The translations under genes and the position numbers were made by a program. Positions 6,437-11,313 of a stretch of 11,313 bases of DNA are shown here, piece by piece; position 1 is the stretch's first letter, and the number at the start of each line of letters is the position of its first letter. The stretch spans positions 1 through 11,313 of the forward strand of contig DMQP01000032.1 of the NCBI GenBank assembly GCA_003455655.1. Reading direction: 5' to 3'. The notes below the pieces were generated by a model. The model searched no databases, was not told where the DNA came from, and was given only the letters and a program-made list of their open reading frames with translations. The stretch is from Treponema sp. GTDB taxonomy: Bacteria; Spirochaetota; Spirochaetia; Treponematales; Treponemataceae.

Positions 6437-9268
6437 TTATTTTGAAACCATAGTGTACACACCGTCCCAATTCTGAGGCTTACCTTCTTTTATAAACTGT
6501 TCACAACGACGAGCAAAGACTTCAGAAGAAGGATCTTGGGCATAACAGCGCGCAGCATCACGGAAGAGTTTTAATGCTTTTTCAAAATCTCCCTGTAAGT
6601 ACAAATCTGAACCTTCGTTAAATATATGAGCCGCTTCAATTGCTTGTGCAGGCAATTCAGATTTTTTTCCTAACACGCTGTAAATTTGAACTGGTGTATT
6701 TATGTTAATAACTCGAACTTTATCTAAGCGACGAGAAAGGAGCACTCCTTCGTTTTTACCACTGTCTGCTTCTTTCCATGTATTTTCAGAACACATAATC
6801 CATGTTCCGTACACTTTGTTAACACCTTCAAGACGGCTTGCAAGGTTTACATTATTGCCCATGATTGTGTAGTTGAGTTTCTTTTCAGTACCCATATTTC
6901 CAACAACCATAAGTCCACTGTTTACACCAACACGCGATTCAAGTGCAAAAGGAATATCGTGATCGACTTCAAAATGTTTTTTGTTGTATTCAGCCTCTGC
7001 CTGCTTCATGCGAATTCCTGCACACAAAGCATCAAATGCATGGTTGGGATTTTCAAGAGGAGCACCAAAGAACGAAACAATTTCATCTCCGACATACTTG
7101 TCTATAGTTCCACGGTTATCCATAATGGCATCACTTAATGCACCCAAGTATTCATTCAAAATCTGAACCAAACGAACAGGGTCATTAACCGTTTCACTAA
7201 ACTTAGAGAAAGATTTTACATCAGAGAAAAGTGCAGTTATGTTTTTGTCAGAACCACCCAACTGAGCAACTTCTGGATTTTTAATAATCTGACTAACAAC
7301 TTCTGGAGCAACATAAGCACCGAATGTATTTTTTAAGAAAGCACTCTGATTGATTACATCAACAAAACGCAAAACCAGTAAGACAATATACGTTACTGTT
7401 CCTATAAGCACTGGCACCAGGAAAGGCATAAAGATTTTAAAGCACAACATAAGCAGCACAGGAACAACAAGGGGAACAAGCACATACACTAAAGAGAAAA
7501 GATTCTTTTTGCCAGCACTGCGAATTCGGCGACAGACAATAATTGATGCAAGACACAAAAGAATAGTAGCTACAATGCCCCACCATTCAGACACTGGAGT
7601 AATAAAATCTCTTTGCAAAATAGTGTTAAAGACATTTGCGTGAGTTCCTAAGTTTGCATACGACCGAGAAAAAGGTGTTACACCAAAGTCGGTACTTGCA
7701 GCGGCAGTATAACCAATAAAACACACAGAATCTTTGTAGACTGTTTTCATGTCAGTCAAATACTCGCGGAAGACAGACCAGTCTGAAAGAAAGGCATCGC
7801 GAGCATCTGCATAATATTCAGCAAGAATCTCTGACTCAAACAAAAATGGAACTTCATTCAAATTTTCTAACACAAGATCCATTGCACTGTAGAATGAATC
7901 TCTAAGCGCAAAGTATGCATTGTAATCGCTTTCTTGAATGCCTCTTCCGTTACGCTCTGAACCATCAGCTTCAAATCCGTAGCAAGAAGCAAGCAGAGAC
8001 GAAAGCATTTCTTGAACTTCATCATAAGCAATAAGAGCAGCCTCTGAATCTTCAAGCAGTTTTTGTGCCTCTTCAGAAGAATCAAGGGGAAGTAAATCTG
8101 CAAGGTAAGAGACGCATGATATTGATTCAGATTCAAGCAAATCAAGCAAGTACAAGAACATAACAGACTCGTGGCGGAAACTGTCTGCGTATTCACCATG
8201 CTGCCAGTTAATAAGCATACGACCCTTTTCATCAAGAGGAATGGTTATTGTTGTTGCTTCATTACTTTGTGGTAAGTGCACTCCCGAAAGAACTAAAGAA
8301 TGTTTTTTACGCTCAATGTGTTCAACCGAAAGATAATCGAGCAAAGGAGAAAAAGCAAGTTGACCAGCATACTTTCCATTGTACTGATTCAACAATTCAA
8401 TACGACGGCGAGTTCCATCGGAATCAACATAAACATTAGTAAAGCCAGCACCAGCAGCATGATCAATAATGTTAGAAAGAGCAGGAACCAGTGAACGTTG
8501 AGCAGAAACAGTTTCTTCTTTCAAGTTTTCAATTTCTTCACGGAAAGAAGCTTCATTGCCTTGTTCAATACGATTATGTGGGTCAGAAACGATATTCCAC
8601 AAAAAACGCTCACTTGCATATTCAATTCCCTCAGGATTTGAGTAAATGTTTCTAAGGTTCATGGTAAGCCATGCGTTTCCGAAGAACTGAACATTGGTGG
8701 CAAAAATTTCATCGTTGTTGCGAGAAAGGGTATCAAGAACTTCTCGACTTAATGAATAGAAGACTGGGTCTATTTGTTCACGAAGTACGGTATTCATTAA
8801 AAATTGATGCATTTGACTTTGGGGAACAGAACGTGTGCCTGCACTTATTTCACTGCCCATTTGATCCAAAGCCTGGGCAATTTGTTTTTCACCAGCAGAA
8901 ATTGAGCTTAAAACACGATCTTCTGCGTTGGGTGCAGCTGCTTTTGCACTGGGTTCCAAGTATTCAATATCGAATACAGCTGAATAGGCTCCCAGTTCTT
9001 TCATACGAAGCAGGGCATTTCCTAAAATATCGCGGGTCCAAGGCCATGTTCCAATTTCTTCAATAGAATCATCATCTATTTCGACTAAAAGAATCTCTGA
9101 AGACTCCTTGGGTTCTGGAGTTACGCCCAAAAGCAAATCGTAGAGACGCATTTCATACCGTTGAAGGACTCCAAATACCGTAAAAAGACAGAAAATAACA
9201 CTTACCAGTGCAAGTACCAGAAAATCAGCGTTCTTCTTGAAGAATGAATTTTTTTGCGTTTTACCCAT
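6437..9268 (-). CDS. CHASE2-domain class III adenylate cyclase
   Basis: Integral membrane sensor that makes cAMP. Layout of the 943 residues: one N-terminal membrane helix (about 16-36), a large extracytoplasmic CHASE2 region (about 40-550, opening LYDLLLG and LLVEIDDDSIEEIG.WPW, closing SVCFIGYTAAASTDFGVTPF and LGTHANVFNTIL), three membrane helices (about 562-579, 590-610, 613-633), the cyclase domain (about 673-865), and a short TPR-like tail (876-925) ending NWDGVYTMVSK. Catalytic residues appear complete: metal ligands D683 and D728, K724 with T801 as the probable adenine-recognition pair (class IIIb type), and N808/R812 for the transition state. The CHASE2 region is larger than usual because of helical, acidic inserts at about 105-270 and 375-512. 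The start is set by the first membrane helix and the adjacent promoter. Divergent from the envelope operon at 9324. Confidence 0.92.
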   Translation of the reverse strand: MGKTQKNSFFKKNADFLVLALVSVIFCLFTVFGVLQRYEMRLYDLLLGVTPEPKESSEILLVEIDDDSIEEIGTWPWTRDILGNALLRMKELGAYSAVFDIEYLEPSAKAAAPNAEDRVLSSISAGEKQIAQALDQMGSEISAGTRSVPQSQMHQFLMNTVLREQIDPVFYSLSREVLDTLSRNNDEIFATNVQFFGNAWLTMNLRNIYSNPEGIEYASERFLWNIVSDPHNRIEQGNEASFREEIENLKEETVSAQRSLVPALSNIIDHAAGAGFTNVYVDSDGTRRRIELLNQYNGKYAGQLAFSPLLDYLSVEHIERKKHSLVLSGVHLPQSNEATTITIPLDEKGRMLINWQHGEYADSFRHESVMFLYLLDLLESESISCVSYLADLLPLDSSEEAQKLLEDSEAALIAYDEVQEMLSSLLASCYGFEADGSERNGRGIQESDYNAYFALRDSFYSAMDLVLENLNEVPFLFESEILAEYYADARDAFLSDWSVFREYLTDMKTVYKDSVCFIGYTAAASTDFGVTPFSRSYANLGTHANVFNTILQRDFITPVSEWWGIVATILLCLASIIVCRRIRSAGKKNLFSLVYVLVPLVVPVLLMLCFKIFMPFLVPVLIGTVTYIVLLVLRFVDVINQSAFLKNTFGAYVAPEVVSQIIKNPEVAQLGGSDKNITALFSDVKSFSKFSETVNDPVRLVQILNEYLGALSDAIMDNRGTIDKYVGDEIVSFFGAPLENPNHAFDALCAGIRMKQAEAEYNKKHFEVDHDIPFALESRVGVNSGLMVVGNMGTEKKLNYTIMGNNVNLASRLEGVNKVYGTWIMCSENTWKEADSGKNEGVLLSRRLDKVRVININTPVQIYSVLGKKSELPAQAIEAAHIFNEGSDLYLQGDFEKALKLFRDAARCYAQDPSSEVFARRCEQFIKEGKPQNWDGVYTMVSK

Positions 9269-9295
9269 GACAATAAGTATACCCTATGTTATACT
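9267..9295 (+). promoter_or_regulatory. Promoter of the secreted-protein/beta-barrel/FecR operon
   Basis: ATGACA (9267-9272, 5 of 6), 17-base spacer, TATACT (9290-9295) with TG at 9287-9288 as an extended -10. Expected transcript start is near 9302, giving a leader of about 22 bases that carries the Shine-Dalgarno. The -35 covers the first bases of the cyclase start codon on the other strand, and the whole element overlaps the cyclase promoter. Confidence 0.65.
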
Positions 9296-9304
9296 AGATT
9301 TCAA
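9276..9304 (-). promoter_or_regulatory. Adenylate cyclase promoter, apparently leaderless
   Basis: Read on the minus strand: -35 TTGAAA (9304-9299), 17-base spacer, -10 TATACT (9281-9276). Transcription would begin at 9269 or 9268, at the ATG itself, and no Shine-Dalgarno precedes the ATG. Confidence 0.65.
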
Positions 9305-9314
9305 ACGATTTAGT

Positions 9315-9320
9315 GAGGTG
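9315..9320 (+). promoter_or_regulatory. Shine-Dalgarno that sets the start at 9324
   Basis: GAGGTG lies just upstream of ATG 9324, which begins a clear signal peptide. The longer in-frame start at 9237 would run through the cyclase start and both promoters and would hide the signal peptide. Confidence 0.75.
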
Positions 9321-9323
9321 CAT

Positions 9324-9788
9324 ATGAAAAAACTTTCACTGAGCATTCTGTTTGCCATTTTTACCCTCATTGCGGTAAATGCCCAGTCAGCAGATGCGGT
9401 AACCAACATTCTCGCAACAGATACTGTTACTTGGGGTCAAGCGGCTTACTTTACCGTCACTGCAAGAAGCGACATTTCAAATTCAATTTCACAAGAAGAA
9501 GCTCTTCGAATGATTATTTCAGAAGGATGGGCTCCCGAAAACGCAGATGTTTCAAAGCCAATCAATCTGGAACAAATTTCCTTTATGCTTGCTGCAACTT
9601 GGAACATTACAGGAAGTCTGTGGCTTAAACTAGAACCAGCACCCCGTTTTGCTTTTAGACAGTTAAAGGCAGACGGAATTATAAACGCATCTTACGACCC
9701 GCACAGAAAATGTTCTGGTCATGAATTTTTGGGTCTTATTTCTCGATGCATTGACACTTACGGCTTACGCACACAGGGAGGTCGCTAA
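9324..9788 (+). CDS. Small secreted protein of unknown function, SLH-like character
   Basis: A 154-residue product with a signal peptide (MKKLSLSILFAIFTLIAVNA, cleavage probably after A20). The mature part reads like one or two degenerate S-layer-homology-type helical units: TVTWGQAAYFTVTA (34-47), EEALRMIISEGWAP (58-71), KPINLEQISFMLAATWNITG (78-97), then PRFAFRQLKADGIINA (107-122) and SGHEFLGLISRCI (131-143). The 'PINLEQ.SFML' and 'FR.L...GII' pairing is what suggests SLH-like folding, but I cannot confirm a family. One Cys pair (C130, C142) could be oxidised in the periplasm. First gene of the operon, directly abutting the beta-barrel gene, which suggests a periplasmic partner or peptidoglycan-contacting accessory for it. 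Function unknown. Confidence 0.7.
   Translation: MKKLSLSILFAIFTLIAVNAQSADAVTNILATDTVTWGQAAYFTVTARSDISNSISQEEALRMIISEGWAPENADVSKPINLEQISFMLAATWNITGSLWLKLEPAPRFAFRQLKADGIINASYDPHRKCSGHEFLGLISRCIDTYGLRTQGGR
9776..9782 (+). promoter_or_regulatory. Strong Shine-Dalgarno for the beta-barrel gene
   Basis: GGGAGGT, 6 bases before ATG 9789, lies within the last codons of the preceding gene. This gives an abutting (TAAATG) but independently primed translation start. Confidence 0.75.
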
Positions 9789-10970
9789 ATGAAAAAACAT
9801 CTTGCACTCATTGCACTTATAAGTCTTGCCCTTGTACAGGCAAGTGCTCTTGAATACGGTGGAATTATAGACAACGATACAACTGTCCGCATTACCGGTA
9901 ACCAATGGACCTCTCCTAACTTGCGCGACAATCTAACCGTTACCGCAAACTTACGCCAGCCATTCAACAATCAAGGAACAGTCTACATTGCAGCAGAAGG
10001 ATTTTTCCGCTATGGCTTAGGCATTACCTTCGGACAAGATCCTCTGTTGGTAACTCACGGTTTTACCTTAGACCTCAGTTTGTTAAAAATAGGTGCATCT
10101 TTTAAGTTAAACAACAACCAGTCTATCGTACTCAATGGGGGACGCTTTATTGCTTCTGACGAAACAGGACTTGTTTTGAATCAGACTATAGACGGTTTGT
10201 GGTTTCAGTTTAACTCATCACGAGCAGTTTTTCAGGCTATGGCTGCTTACACAGGACTCTTAAACGCAAAGACTACATCCATGCTTATGGCAAGTGGAAG
10301 TGCTTGGACGCCTTCAGACTCTCAGCCCTTGTACATACTTGCGGCTCCTTACATCATTGGAAACCTTAAGGCAGAGTTCCCCTATCTGTTTGCAAACCAA
10401 ACGCTCACTATTGAAACATTAGCTTTGTTCGGTATAGACATTGCTCAGACAGACGGTAACCGCATGTATGCAACACTTGCATTAACAGGACCCCTTGCTC
10501 AAAAACTGTTTTACACTTTGTCTTCTACCCTGTGCATTCACAATTTTGACTTTACAACTTTAAGCAATCTTTCTCGTCTCGAGTTTTCATTCTATCCCCT
10601 TGCAGAAAAAATGAAGCTGTCTTTTGGAGCAACATACGCTTCGGGAACAATTCCTTCTGTATTTACTCCTTTTGCAGCTATTACAGCTCAACCGTCAGTA
10701 TCTCTTGCTGGATTCCGCTACACAGGAATTCTTAAGGGAGGTATTCATTTTACTTTCAAACCCAACAAAGTACTTTTGTTAGCAGCAAACGCAGATGCAC
10801 TCTTTGACTGTAGAAGCGATTTTGCCTTTAACGGAGTTCAGCTTGAAGGAGACTTACGCTACCAAATGTTTAGCGATGTTGCATTCGGTCTGAACATTAA
10901 ATCATACTTTGCAATGGAAGAAGCAAGAAACGCTCTGAGCGCTACGCTTAAAGCAACCATTTCATTCTAA
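9789..10970 (+). CDS. Probable outer-membrane beta-barrel protein
   Basis: A 393-residue product with a signal peptide (MKKHLALIALISLALVQASA, cleavage after A20, mature LEYGG). The rest alternates polar and hydrophobic residues in many short strands separated by Gly/Asn/Asp turns, for example TVYIAAEGFFRYG, LDLSLLKIGASFKL, LEFSFYPLAEKMKLSFGATYASG and GGIHFTFKPNKVLLLAANADALF. It ends LSATLKATISF, with the C-terminal Phe expected of a BAM-recognised strand. No known porin family is recognised, so substrate and role are open; a channel, receptor or surface protein are all possible. It sits between two other secreted proteins in an operon divergent from the cyclase, so it may be the outer-membrane part of that unit. 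The start abuts the upstream stop. Confidence 0.78.
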   Translation: MKKHLALIALISLALVQASALEYGGIIDNDTTVRITGNQWTSPNLRDNLTVTANLRQPFNNQGTVYIAAEGFFRYGLGITFGQDPLLVTHGFTLDLSLLKIGASFKLNNNQSIVLNGGRFIASDETGLVLNQTIDGLWFQFNSSRAVFQAMAAYTGLLNAKTTSMLMASGSAWTPSDSQPLYILAAPYIIGNLKAEFPYLFANQTLTIETLALFGIDIAQTDGNRMYATLALTGPLAQKLFYTLSSTLCIHNFDFTTLSNLSRLEFSFYPLAEKMKLSFGATYASGTIPSVFTPFAAITAQPSVSLAGFRYTGILKGGIHFTFKPNKVLLLAANADALFDCRSDFAFNGVQLEGDLRYQMFSDVAFGLNIKSYFAMEEARNALSATLKATISF

Positions 10971-10984
10971 ATCGGAGGAACAAA

Positions 10985-11313
10985 ATGAAACGATTTTTAC
11001 TGACACTTGCACTTTCTGTATTAACCGCTCTTTCGGTCTGTGCACTTGAAGCAAAAGTAATTTCAGTAAGCGGTCAGGTTGAACAGCAACGGGGCGCTTC
11101 ATGGATTGCAGTTAAAACAGGCGATGTTTTACAAAAGGGTGCAGTCATTTCTACTGGCTTCAATTCAGAAGCAACACTCAATATAAACGGCACCGTTCTT
11201 AAAGTTGGTGCTCTTACTCGTATGACCATAGAACAGCTTGCAGATAACGCGAGCAAAGATGAAACACAAGTTTTCATTGACAGTGGAAAAGTACAAGCAG
11301 ATGTTTCTCATAC
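10985..11313 (+). CDS. Secreted FecR-domain protein, N-terminal part (cut by window edge)
   Basis: The first 109 codons are visible. A signal peptide (MKRFLLTLALSVLTALSVCA, cleavage after A20, mature LEAKV) is followed by a FecR-type domain: VISVSGQVEQQRGASWIAVKTGDVLQKGAVISTGFNSEATLNI, then LKVGALTRMTIEQL and VFIDSGKVQADV. This is the usual 'G.V......W..v..Gd.L..Gd.I.Tg..s.a.l......l.v...t.l.l' pattern. Such domains are periplasmic and are thought to bind ligands or wall material; here there is no FecA/FecI context, so iron regulation should not be assumed. Cys at residue 19 follows LSV, a poor lipobox, so signal peptidase I processing is more likely. GGAGGA lies 5 bases before the ATG. Third gene of the operon, 14 bases after the beta-barrel stop. 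The C-terminal part is unknown. Confidence 0.85.
   Translation, partial: MKRFLLTLALSVLTALSVCALEAKVISVSGQVEQQRGASWIAVKTGDVLQKGAVISTGFNSEATLNINGTVLKVGALTRMTIEQLADNASKDETQVFIDSGKVQADVSH

Noticed and set aside
8671..9066. 131-codon open frame on the plus strand over the cyclase
   Set aside because: Shadow of the CHASE2 coding region, with His/Cys/Trp-rich composition and no domain.
9237..9323. Longer start for the small secreted protein at 9237
   Set aside because: It would cross the cyclase start and both promoters and mask an obvious signal peptide that begins at 9324.

Overview
The window looks like chromosomal DNA of a spirochaete, most likely a Treponema or close relative of fairly low GC. 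This is inferred from protein flavour: the FliS/FlgN-type flagellar chaperone pair, the form of the CoaE P-loop, a CHASE2 adenylate cyclase with a treponeme-like C-terminus, and small secreted proteins of treponemal type. No tRNA, rRNA, insertion sequence, CRISPR array or phage gene is visible. Coding density is very high and no stretch over 300 bases lacks a gene. The largest gap is the 134-base divergent region at 561-694.

Layout. (1) 1-560, minus strand: the N-terminal 186 codons of an FtsH-type membrane protease, cut by the window edge. (2) 695-1641, plus strand: fliS and a FlgN-like gene, both probable flagellar export chaperones. (3) 1666-6427, plus strand: a tightly packed housekeeping run of polA, coaE, a membrane-anchored SPOR-domain protein and a YbaK/EbsC-type Cys-tRNA(Pro) deacylase, with junctions of -1, 11 and 0 bases. 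(4) 6437-9268, minus strand: a 943-residue CHASE2 class III adenylate cyclase, convergent with the deacylase (9 bases between stops). (5) 9324-11313, plus strand, divergent from the cyclase: a small secreted protein with SLH-like character, a probable outer-membrane beta-barrel and a secreted FecR-domain protein running off the window.

Two regulatory patterns stand out. First, ftsH, polA and the cyclase each have a good sigma-70-type promoter whose -10 hexamer ends only 6-7 bases before the ATG. None has a well-placed Shine-Dalgarno, so all three look like leaderless transcripts. The other genes mostly have clear Shine-Dalgarno sites. Second, the cyclase and the envelope operon opposite it are driven by two strong promoters on opposite strands that overlap almost completely, so polymerase could probably occupy only one at a time. 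Together with the predicted locations of the products (outer membrane, periplasm, inner-membrane cyclase), this makes the cyclase plus beta-barrel plus FecR block the best candidate here for a little-described envelope-to-cAMP signalling unit. That functional link is inference.
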